Source: an uncultured Clostridia bacterium
GTDB taxonomy: Bacteria > Bacillota > Clostridia > Christensenellales > Borkfalkiaceae
Length of the DNA: 5,703 nucleotides
Direction of reading: 5' to 3'
Assembly: GCA_946540675.1 (NCBI GenBank)
Contig: CAMNIW010000094.1
Span: 1 to 5,703, forward strand
Within the stretch, counting starts at the first letter, position 1. Every line of letters begins with the position of its first letter. The position numbers and the translations under genes are program-made. The notes under the pieces were generated by a model. It had not been told where the DNA came from and did not search any database. It worked only from the letters and a program-made list of their open reading frames with translations. Shown piece by piece: positions 1 through 5,213 of the stretch.

Positions 1-323
1 GAAAGCGAGATAAGGTCGAGCGCGTTTTTACGGTCGATCACGCGTTTCATTACCGTTTCGGGTGAGAAACATATATTGTAGTACGAAAACGAGTTTACCG
101 GTGCGAATTCGTGCGTGCTGCCGCGGTTTATGAAGAACATATCTCCGCGCTTTGCGGTATAAGATATCCCGTTTATGGTCTGTACGCACTCGCCGCTCTT
201 TATATATATTATTTCGGTAAACTCGTGCTTATGGAGTTCTATTGCGTGGTCGGAAACTTCTTCTTCGAATATGTGAAGGCTGAGTTCTCCCTGAATATAA
301 TTTTCTACCTTGTATACTCTCAT
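1..323 (-). CDS. AraC-family transcriptional regulator, N-terminal cupin part (truncated by window edge)
   Basis: The reverse strand is open from an ATG at 323-321 to the window edge, giving 107 complete codons and no stop. The protein starts MRVYKVENYI and shows the AraC sugar-binding cupin pattern: H31-x-H33 followed by E34-F35-T-E-I-I-Y, a G44, the G60-D61 turn ahead of MFFINRG, and H71 followed by E-F. These are typical of the ligand-binding half of AraC-type regulators. The DNA-binding helix-turn-helix half must lie beyond position 1. An in-frame TAG stands six codons upstream and no other ATG lies between, so the ATG is the natural start, although there is no Shine-Dalgarno before it. 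The gene points away from the metallohydrolase at 558, a usual arrangement of an AraC protein and a target. Class is fairly sure from the N-terminal half alone; ligand and regulatory sign are unknown. Confidence 0.85.
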   Translation of the reverse strand, partial: MRVYKVENYIQGELSLHIFEEEVSDHAIELHKHEFTEIIYIKSGECVQTINGISYTAKRGDMFFINRGSTHEFAPVNSFSYYNICFSPETVMKRVIDRKNALDLISL

Positions 324-329
324 AATGAT

Positions 330-358
330 ATTGTACCACTAAACTGCGGATTTTTCAA
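330..358 (-). promoter_or_regulatory. Sigma-A type promoter of the AraC gene at 323, predicting a leaderless mRNA
   Basis: On the minus strand TTGAAA (358-353) is followed, after exactly 17 bases, by TACAAT (335-330). Each box matches the consensus at 5 of 6 positions. Only six bases (ATCATT) separate the -10 box from the ATG at 323, so the expected transcription start falls on or next to the start codon. This agrees with the lack of a ribosome binding site. It is a prediction from boxes and spacing only. Confidence 0.6.
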
Positions 359-470
359 CAAATACCGTGGAAATATACAGAATTTTACCGAGAAAACAGT
401 CGATGGCGTTATTGCGCCGCCGCGCTCGCTTATATAATGGTAAATTCAATAAAAATAACATTAAAAATAA

Positions 471-499
471 TTTACAGGGATAAAAACTTGTTGTAAAAT
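471..499 (+). promoter_or_regulatory. Sigma-A type promoter of the MBL hydrolase gene
   Basis: TTTACA (471-476), a 17-base spacer and TAAAAT (494-499) form a good sigma-A promoter, with start expected near 506 and a leader of about 50 bases. The leader ends in TAAGGAG (543-549), eight bases before the ATG at 558. It also holds a small hairpin: AAAAGC (523-528), loop GTTCG, GCTTTT (534-539), with a run of six T from 536 to 541. That hairpin resembles a weak terminator or attenuator but is AT-rich and short. A perfect TATAAT at 433-438 without a -35 box lies further upstream. Confidence 0.6.
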
Positions 500-557
500 A
501 TGACCGAAAGATAAATTCGTCGAAAAGCGTTCGGCTTTTTTGTAAGGAGTTTTTTCT

Positions 558-1415
558 ATGGCAAAGGTTTATATGTTGACGGAAACGAGTCCGTTTATGA
601 TGTCGTTCGTCATCGTTACGGACAAGGACAATTGCATAGTGATAGACGGCGGAAGAAGGGAAGATATGCCCCTTCTCAAAAAGTACGTCGGTAAAAGGAA
701 AATAAAAGCGTGGTTTTTGACCCACGCTCATAACGACCATATCGACGGCTTCGTCTACGAAATGGGAAAAGACGGCGGAGCCGATTTCGATATAGAAAAC
801 GTTTACTATAACTTCGTGGATTACGACGCGTTGAAGAAAAAGACGGGTATGCCAGACCGCGAGTATTTTCTCGCCGAACTCGAAGAGATGATGCCCGCTT
901 TCAACGCGGTAAAGGATAAATTCAAAGACAAAGCGCGGATAATATCTCAGGGCGATACCCTTTATATAGACGAACTTAAAATAAACGTGCTTTTTTCACT
1001 GCACGACGGGTTGTATTCCAACCTTATGAACGACAGTTCGCTCGTATTCAAGGTTACGGGCAAGAAAAAGAGCGTGCTCTTTCTCGGGGATCTCGGCCCC
1101 GAAGACGGCGACGTCTTATTGCGTGAAAGCGGCGACAAACTCAAAGCCGACGTCGTGCAAATGGCTCATCACGGGCATATGGACGTTTCTATGGACGTAT
1201 ACGCGGCGATCGGCGCCAAGGAGTGTCTGTGGTGCGCCCCTATATGGCTTTACGAAGAAAAAGCCGTGCCCGACTGGATGACCGAAGAGTGGATAAACAA
1301 GGACAAAAAGAGAATGCGTATGTACGGCACCGCGGTGACGAGAAGGCGCATGGAGATACTCGGGGCGACAAAACATTACGTGACGGGTTACGGCACGCAG
1401 GAATTGGAAATTTAG
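558..1415 (+). CDS. ComEC-like metallo-beta-lactamase-fold hydrolase, cytoplasmic
   Basis: A 285-aa protein starting at an ATG eight bases after TAAGGAG. The metal site of the metallo-beta-lactamase fold is visible: THAHNDHIDG gives H56-x-H58-x-D60-H61, VLFLGDLG supplies D178, and MAHHGH supplies H204/H205. The NDSSLVF strand at 158-164 ahead of the GD motif, together with the HHG motif, is the pattern of the ComEC/Rec2 C-terminal hydrolase branch. That branch includes phosphodiesterase- and nuclease-like enzymes. There is no signal peptide, no transmembrane segment and no ComEC channel domain, so it is a free-standing cytoplasmic enzyme. The last 60 residues, rich in W, K and R, do not match a motif I know. 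It is a single-gene transcript between its own promoter and the terminator at 1494, divergent from an AraC gene that may control it. Fold is secure; substrate is unknown. Confidence 0.9.
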   Translation: MAKVYMLTETSPFMMSFVIVTDKDNCIVIDGGRREDMPLLKKYVGKRKIKAWFLTHAHNDHIDGFVYEMGKDGGADFDIENVYYNFVDYDALKKKTGMPDREYFLAELEEMMPAFNAVKDKFKDKARIISQGDTLYIDELKINVLFSLHDGLYSNLMNDSSLVFKVTGKKKSVLFLGDLGPEDGDVLLRESGDKLKADVVQMAHHGHMDVSMDVYAAIGAKECLWCAPIWLYEEKAVPDWMTEEWINKDKKRMRMYGTAVTRRRMEILGATKHYVTGYGTQELEI

Positions 1416-1493
1416 ACGGGATATAACGGCTATCCGCGGAAAGAGATAAAACCGCGACCGCCTTTACTTAAATATCAAAATTCAACGGTTAAA

Positions 1494-1521
1494 AAAAGAC
1501 GTCCGACAGGGCGTCTTTTCG
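1494..1521 (+). terminator. Rho-independent terminator after the MBL gene, probably bidirectional
   Basis: AAAAGACGTCC (1494-1504), tetraloop GACA and GGGCGTCTTTT (1509-1519) make an 11-bp stem with one T-G wobble. The T-run is short on the plus strand, but seven A at 1491-1497 give a T-run on the minus strand. It sits about 80 bases after the MBL stop codon and about 35 bases beyond the stop of the amidase remnant, which is convergent. It may have served both genes. Confidence 0.85.
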
Positions 1522-1554
1522 TATTGCGTTAATAAGTTTAACTCGATTAAGGTC

Positions 1555-1731
1555 TTAATATTTTCTCTCCAAAGCGATCTTATAACCGTCCTTCCGGGGC
1601 TTTATTTTTTCTATTTGATAAGACAGCGCAAGGAAATCGGAATCGCGATATTTTTTCGAAACGGCCTGTATGCCGAAAGGAATGTCGTCTTTTATAAAAC
1701 CGAACGCAAATGGCGCTGTGGCGGGTTGTTG
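1555..1731 (-). pseudogene. C-terminal remnant of an amidase-signature family enzyme
   Basis: Reading the minus strand from about 1731 to a TAA at 1557-1555 gives a stretch that looks like the end of an amidase (GatA/amidase-signature family). PATAPFAFGF resembles the family's GLPAISVPAGF segment. KDDIPFGIQAV resembles the hallmark DGLPIGVQLVG, and RDSDFLALSYQIEK resembles the final LLALAYAFEQ helix. Only about 58 codons of an enzyme usually near 450-500 residues long remain, so the Ser-Ser-Lys catalytic core is gone. The reading frame stays open to an ATG at 1770, but the residues before the recognisable part do not look amidase-like and there is no ribosome binding site. The likeness stops about a dozen bases from the hairpin at 1743. 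The family call rests on recognition of short motifs, without an alignment. Confidence 0.6.
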
Positions 1732-1742
1732 ACATATACAAG

Positions 1743-1761
1743 CGCGCCGATTCTCGGCGCG
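1743..1761. repeat. GC-rich perfect hairpin at the edge of the amidase remnant
   Basis: CGCGCCGA (1743-1750), loop TTC and TCGGCGCG (1754-1761) form a perfect 8-bp stem. There is no T-run on either side, so it is not a standard terminator. Its core CGATTCTCG (1748-1756) occurs again, inverted, in the hairpin at 1822-1862. Confidence 0.6.
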
Positions 1762-1821
1762 TTCGAGCACCCGCCGAAAACAAAATCAACACGGTAAAAT
1801 GAAACACTCAAAGCCGAGCGA

Positions 1822-1862
1822 ATCGGGGCGTTCTCGCTAAACCGCTCGAGAATCGCCCCGAT
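1822..1862. repeat. Long GC-rich inverted repeat in the gene-free stretch
   Basis: ATCGGGGCGTTCTCG (1822-1836) pairs with CGAGAATCGCCCCGAT (1847-1862) over 15 bp with one bulged T at 1853 and a 10-base loop. No T-run follows. It shares the 9-mer CGAGAATCG with the hairpin at 1743-1761. It could be a degenerate short mobile repeat, a structured RNA segment or a protein-binding palindrome. The sequence does not decide between these. Confidence 0.7.
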
Positions 1863-1870
1863 GATCCAAT

Positions 1871-2023
1871 ATGGTTATGGATAAATTAGCATATCACTAC
1901 AATAAAAAGAAAATTCCCGCCGAGATAGCGGGCAAATATCTGTACTATTACCTTTGCACCGACGAGAACGCAAACGTTCGGATTGACGGGCACCGCTTTG
2001 TCGTCATCCGAAAAAACTGTTGA
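1871..2023 (+). CDS. Possible small ORF, 50 aa, lysine- and tyrosine-rich (uncertain)
   Basis: ATG at 1871 (a second ATG is at 1877) opens 50 codons to a TGA at 2021. The product begins MVMDKLAYHYNKKK and ends RIDGHRFVVIRKNC, with a basic N-terminal segment, three adjacent tyrosines at 25-27 and a mixed-charge end. The RIDGHRFVVI stretch reads like a real beta-strand pair, and codon choice resembles the neighbours (GCG, GAC, ATA, CGG). Against it: there is no Shine-Dalgarno, no clear promoter, and the ATG lies nine bases after a strong hairpin. I do not recognise a family. It may be a small protein or the 3' remnant of a larger gene, like the amidase piece beside it. Confidence 0.35.
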   Translation: MVMDKLAYHYNKKKIPAEIAGKYLYYYLCTDENANVRIDGHRFVVIRKNC

Positions 2024-2085
2024 TGAGACGCGTTATTTTATAAACAATATATCGTTTTGTCTGAAAAGTTAAACGTTATTTTACG

Positions 2086-2106
2086 CTTTGCGGATATGAC
2101 GCAAAG
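2086..2106. repeat. Short perfect inverted repeat upstream of the beta-helix gene
   Basis: CTTTGCG (2086-2092), seven bases GATATGA, then CGCAAAG (2100-2106) form a perfect 7-bp inverted repeat about 90-110 bases before the expected transcription start near 2196. No T-run follows, so a terminator is unlikely. An operator is possible, but no regulator family is identified by the motif. Confidence 0.4.
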
Positions 2107-2159
2107 GAAAAAGGTTTGCAATAGTATAAAATTGTATATGCTCTTGTAAAAAAACTACA

Positions 2160-2189
2160 TTTACATCGAATTGCGAACCGTGCTATACT
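2160..2189 (+). promoter_or_regulatory. Extended -10 promoter of the beta-helix lipoprotein gene
   Basis: TGCTATACT (2181-2189) is an extended -10 element (TG-n-TATACT). TTTACA (2160-2165) stands upstream with an 18-base spacer. The start is expected near 2196, giving a leader of under 20 bases that consists mostly of the G-rich ribosome binding site AAGGGGGGTGGG (2196-2207), five bases before the GTG start codon. Confidence 0.6.
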
Positions 2190-2212
2190 TTTGACAAGGG
2201 GGGTGGGATATT

Positions 2213-4021
2213 GTGAAAAAATTTAATTTTATAACGGCGCTTTTAATAGCGGCGTCGATATTTTTTACGGGTTGCGTATTCAATATCGCCGATAGCGCGG
2301 AAGACCGAAAAACGGAAGTCTCGGGCGGCTCGACAGTCGTGCCCGATACGTCCGAAAAAGGAAAAGACGCCCAAAAACCCGAAAGCGGAGACGATCGGGA
2401 AAATCCCGATACGGACGGTTCGGGGAAGACCGAGCCGCGCGGGGAAAGCGGATCCGGCGGAGAAATCCCGACCGACGCTTCGATAACGCCGCTTAGTTTC
2501 GGCGGCATAAGAAACGCGCCCGACGTTACGGGCGGGGTTTCGGGATTTATCTCGGGCAGCGCCGACGACGGACCGAAAGACGAAGGTATGGTCGTTTCGC
2601 CCTGGTTTGTCGTAAACGTAAACGACGTGACTCTTTCCGCCTATTCGGTGAGAACGGGCGTTGGCGACGGGTTGCATTCTTTCGCCATGGCGGATATAGG
2701 TGCGGACGCTTTTCCTTTGTCCGTTTCCGTATATATGAACTTTTCTTACGTCGGGGGAGTTGCGGTGTTGCCGGAAAGCGGCGGAATTACAACCACGCGC
2801 GACGGAAATACCTTTTTTGCGACGATAAACGGTTACGGGAATTACACGTTTGTTCCAAACGACGACAGGGAACATTCCATAACGTTGATTTTCAGAGAAA
2901 ACGAGAGTTTCGGTAACGAAGAATACGGTTTTGAAGTTCCCGACGGGTACTCGGTAAAGAACGTTTCGCCCGGCACTCATACGGAAAGGATATCCTTTAC
3001 TCAAACCAAGCAGGTAATGGTGTTCAAGTCCGGCATACACCGCGTCAAATACAGCATAAACTTTCTTAACGATACGGCGGTATATCTCGAAAGGGGAGCG
3101 TATTTGTTCGCTTCGATGCCCGATCCGAGCGATACTTCCGTAGAATCCCCGACCGTGATGACCGATCCCGACGGGTACACCCGTTGGAACGCCCTGTTTC
3201 AGGCGGACGGCAAAAGGAATATAGCGATATACGGCAGGGGAATAATAGAAATGAGCAACTTGCAGTGGCACGCCCGTCAAGCCGTTCATTTCGATTCCTG
3301 TACCGACGTAAAACTGTCGGGGATAACCGTAAACAACAGCCCGCTGTGGAACGTGTTGTTTTCGCAATGCGTAGGGATAGACGTGAGCGACGTGGCTATC
3401 TTCGGATACAGGACCAACAGCGACGGCATTTGCGTTATGGACAGCCGCGACGCCGAAATAAAGAACTGCTTCGCACGTTCGGGCGACGACTTGTTCGAAG
3501 TTAAGTCCATGGTCGGAAGTTGCCACGTGACCATAGGTAATATATTTTTCCGCAACTGCAACGCTTGGCCGGATAAAGCGAGAGGGTTCGGAGTGATAGC
3601 CGAAAACGTAAGGGATATAAACGACGTTCATTTCGTCGACTGTTCGGTGGGCTTCGACAGTGCCGCCTGGGACAACTTTATTCTCGGAAGTCTTGCGGTG
3701 TATCTCATCAACGCTTCTTCCGTGAGCAATATATATTTTGAAAACATAGAAATACATTACAGCGCGATGAATTCGGTCAATATCACTCTTGAAAACGGAT
3801 CGTCGTCGTACATATCCGGCATACGTTTTACGAACGTAAGATTGCCCGTCAACAAAAAAATTCTCGTCGCAAAGCGCAATTCTTCGGTCGGCGGCAATAT
3901 ATCCGACGTCGTATTCACCGATTGCACGCGCGGCGGCGTTCCCATACAAAAAAGCGGAGAATATTTCCATGGGTCGGGCGGCTTCGCGTATATGTATCAG
4001 TCCGCCGTGACGGTAGCCTAG
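2213..4021 (+). CDS. Secreted lipoprotein with beta-sandwich and GH28/GH49-like right-handed beta-helix
   Basis: A 602-aa protein starting at GTG 2213, chosen because a purine-rich binding site precedes it and the signal peptide begins there. Residues 1-21 are a lipoprotein signal (MKKFNF, hydrophobic core, FTGC with lipidated C21). Residues about 28-95 are a D/E/S/G/P-rich, low-complexity linker off the membrane. Residues about 128-240 look like the small beta-sandwich found before bacterial polygalacturonase-like enzymes (HSFAMADI, LSVSVYMNF, GNYTFVPND). From about 255 to the end come repeating short strands of a parallel beta-helix. The clan GH-N Asp triad is present: D404 in NSDGI, and D425-D426 in SGDDLFEVKS, 21 residues later, as in GH28. 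The GH28 His and Arg-x-Lys motifs are not in place; H438 and R457 are the nearest candidates. It probably hydrolyses an external polysaccharide by inversion. Substrate and exact family are open, and a lyase or epimerase beta-helix is less likely. Confidence 0.8.
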   Translation: MKKFNFITALLIAASIFFTGCVFNIADSAEDRKTEVSGGSTVVPDTSEKGKDAQKPESGDDRENPDTDGSGKTEPRGESGSGGEIPTDASITPLSFGGIRNAPDVTGGVSGFISGSADDGPKDEGMVVSPWFVVNVNDVTLSAYSVRTGVGDGLHSFAMADIGADAFPLSVSVYMNFSYVGGVAVLPESGGITTTRDGNTFFATINGYGNYTFVPNDDREHSITLIFRENESFGNEEYGFEVPDGYSVKNVSPGTHTERISFTQTKQVMVFKSGIHRVKYSINFLNDTAVYLERGAYLFASMPDPSDTSVESPTVMTDPDGYTRWNALFQADGKRNIAIYGRGIIEMSNLQWHARQAVHFDSCTDVKLSGITVNNSPLWNVLFSQCVGIDVSDVAIFGYRTNSDGICVMDSRDAEIKNCFARSGDDLFEVKSMVGSCHVTIGNIFFRNCNAWPDKARGFGVIAENVRDINDVHFVDCSVGFDSAAWDNFILGSLAVYLINASSVSNIYFENIEIHYSAMNSVNITLENGSSSYISGIRFTNVRLPVNKKILVAKRNSSVGGNISDVVFTDCTRGGVPIQKSGEYFHGSGGFAYMYQSAVTVA

Positions 4022-4022
4022 T

Positions 4023-4064
4023 TCAATCTATTCATACTCGGCTAGCCGAGTGCAAATAGGTTGA
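4023..4064. repeat. 42-bp imperfect palindrome directly after the beta-helix gene
   Basis: The centre ACTCGGCTAGCCGAGT (4036-4051) is a perfect 16-bp palindrome. After a short mismatched step (4033-4035 against 4052-4054), TCAATCTATT (4023-4032) pairs with AATAGGTTGA (4055-4064) with one T-G wobble. The whole has 18 Watson-Crick pairs, two wobbles and two mismatches. It starts one base after the stop codon and has no T-run, and a conventional terminator follows at 4119. Confidence 0.8.
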
Positions 4065-4118
4065 CCCTGCTTGCAAAACGCGCCTTTTGGCGGCTTTTCC
4101 GCTCATCTGTTAAAACGC

Positions 4119-4155
4119 AAAAACAGTCCCGCGTTAAAAACGGGACTGTTTTTTT
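4119..4155. terminator. Strong terminator shared by two convergent genes
   Basis: AAAAACAGTCCCG (4119-4131), a 9-base loop and CGGGACTG plus seven T (4141-4155) give a 13-bp stem with a T-run on the plus strand. On the minus strand the stem ends in five T. It lies between the convergent beta-helix gene (ends 4021) and AraC gene (ends 4173), so it can stop both. A minor stem CGCC-TTTT-GGCG precedes it near 4080. Confidence 0.9.
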
Positions 4156-4172
4156 GTGACCGCAAAGCGGCG

Positions 4173-5033
4173 TCAGACGAATTTGGACGGCGAAACGCCG
4201 TAATACTTTTTGAATTCTTTCGAGAAATAAAACGGCGAACTGTATCCGACGATATACGCGATCTCGCTTACGCTGTATTCCCCCATACGCAAAAGGTCTT
4301 TTGCGTGCAGCATACGCAGTTTCAACACGTATTCCGTAGGGGAGAGCGAAGTCACTTCTTTGAATATGCGCGATATGTACGATATGGAGTAATAAAATCG
4401 TTCCGCGATCTTGCCGATCGAAAAATCCTGTCTTAAATAAGATTTTTCGATAAAAGAAATTATTTCTCCCACGGTTTTTTCTTTATTTGTAGACACCAGA
4501 CTTATGAGTTTTCTTTCTTCGGCGATCTCTGCGAAAAATTTAGTGACGAAGGGCAGGAAAAAAGACACGTTTCTTTTAGTCGTGTTGCGCGCTATGTTTA
4601 TCATCTCGGACCATTCCTGCCGCAAAAACATAGGGGTCTGCATAGAATAATAGTTGTTTTCTTCGGTGAGATTGGCGCAACTTAAAAGTTTATGCACGTC
4701 TTTTCCGACGAAGTTTACCCAGATATATTCCCAGGGGTCGTCCTTGTCGGGATAATAATAAATTTTTCTGCGACCGTCAGGAGTTTTGGGCGGAATATAA
4801 AAGACGTCGTCGGCGGTCAGACGGTGCGTTTCGTTGCCGTTTACCATATACCCCGTGCCGGAAAGAACGAAATGAAAAGAATGTTCGGTTTCGCTGAGAT
4901 TAAAGGAGATCGGTTTTTTCGGACTGCATTTTTCGTGTCCGATAAACCGCGGAGCGAATCCGAGATGCAGATCGTCGTCGAGATATTTGGAGAAATGGTT
5001 TTTCAATATTTCGTTCAGTTGATCGTCGTTCAT
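4173..5033 (-). CDS. AraC-family transcriptional regulator, complete (cupin plus two HTH)
   Basis: A 286-aa protein, normal length for AraC/XylS regulators with a sugar-sensing N-terminus. Residues about 50-110 are the cupin ligand domain (FVLSGTGYMVNG, DDVFYIPP, then PWEYIWVNFVG at 100-110). A linker follows, and the C-terminal 85 residues hold the two helix-turn-helix units. The first is about 204-226 (FSIGKIAERF, YISRIFKEV). The second is about 253-286 (SVSEIAYIVGYSS, FYFSKEFKKYYGVSPSKF), which is the classic AraC signature. The ATG at 5033 is used because the next methionine lies inside the cupin, yet no Shine-Dalgarno precedes it. The gene is convergent with the beta-helix lipoprotein and divergent from the secreted protein at 5214, so both are plausible targets. 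Ligand unknown. Confidence 0.95.
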   Translation of the reverse strand: MNDDQLNEILKNHFSKYLDDDLHLGFAPRFIGHEKCSPKKPISFNLSETEHSFHFVLSGTGYMVNGNETHRLTADDVFYIPPKTPDGRRKIYYYPDKDDPWEYIWVNFVGKDVHKLLSCANLTEENNYYSMQTPMFLRQEWSEMINIARNTTKRNVSFFLPFVTKFFAEIAEERKLISLVSTNKEKTVGEIISFIEKSYLRQDFSIGKIAERFYYSISYISRIFKEVTSLSPTEYVLKLRMLHAKDLLRMGEYSVSEIAYIVGYSSPFYFSKEFKKYYGVSPSKFV

Positions 5034-5039
5034 ACGATT

Positions 5040-5068
5040 ATTTTATATCCGAAGTAAAAATATTACAA
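5040..5068 (-). promoter_or_regulatory. Sigma-A type promoter of the AraC gene at 5033, predicting a leaderless mRNA
   Basis: On the minus strand TTGTAA (5068-5063), a 17-base spacer and TAAAAT (5045-5040) precede the ATG by just six bases (AATCGT). The expected start is the A of the ATG, the same geometry as the other AraC gene in this window. The -35 box is moderate (4 of 6), the -10 good (5 of 6). Confidence 0.5.
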
Positions 5069-5174
5069 GTGTTTTTTCGGATTTTTTTATTTTTTGTGTT
5101 TCGCTCGCCTTGGAAAAAAGTAAAAATAATACATATTTAGTAAAATTCAGGATATTCCAAAAGCCGTTTCGATG

Positions 5175-5207
5175 TGATATATTAAAATAAGAAAAAGGTT
5201 AAGGAGG
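5175..5207 (+). promoter_or_regulatory. Extended -10 promoter and strong ribosome binding site of the secreted-protein gene
   Basis: TGATATATT (5175-5183) is an extended -10 element. The -35 position (TTCCAA, 5155-5160) matches poorly, which would suit an activator-dependent promoter next to an AraC gene. AAGGAGG (5201-5207), six bases before the ATG at 5214, is a near-perfect Shine-Dalgarno. Confidence 0.5.
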
Positions 5208-5213
5208 AATATT

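Larger units (their letters stand above)
1416..2212. other. About 800 bp between MBL gene and beta-helix gene, no normal-sized gene
   Basis: The stretch holds, in order, the MBL terminator, the amidase remnant on the minus strand, two GC-rich hairpins, the possible 50-aa ORF, an AT-rich segment with a small inverted repeat, and the promoter of the beta-helix gene. Two damaged-looking coding pieces next to hairpins without T-runs suggest a decayed region or old insertion site. No transposase, integrase or tRNA sequence is visible. Confidence 0.6.

Noticed and set aside
339..740. A 133-codon minus-strand frame overlapping the MBL start
   Set aside because: It covers the promoter and leader of the MBL gene and its first 60 codons, has no binding site, and the composition looks random.
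1435..1456. CGCGG...CCGCG pairing after the MBL gene as a terminator
   Set aside because: The stem is only five base pairs with a 12-base or longer loop and no T-run; the stem at 1494-1519 is a much better terminator.
1729..1734. Perfect TTGACA as a -35 box
   Set aside because: No -10 box stands 16-18 bases downstream; that position falls inside the GC-rich hairpin.
2191..2196. Perfect TTGACA in front of the beta-helix gene as a -35 box
   Set aside because: A matching -10 box would lie inside the coding region at about 2214 and is not there. The extended -10 at 2181-2189 explains the start better.
2243..3970. A 575-codon open frame on the minus strand opposite the beta-helix gene
   Set aside because: It is a mirror of the codon use of the real gene: the product is rich in Arg, Val and Tyr, shows no domain, and has no binding site or promoter. 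The sense frame has a signal peptide, a catalytic triad and a promoter.
4023..4064. Integron attC-like site
   Set aside because: The outer ends do not match RYYYAAC and GTTRRRY, the arms are symmetrical without extrahelical bases, and no integrase or gene cassette is present.
4071..4436. A 121-codon plus-strand frame over the terminator and the end of the AraC gene
   Set aside because: It reads through a strong terminator and lies antisense to the conserved second helix-turn-helix, so it is a shadow.
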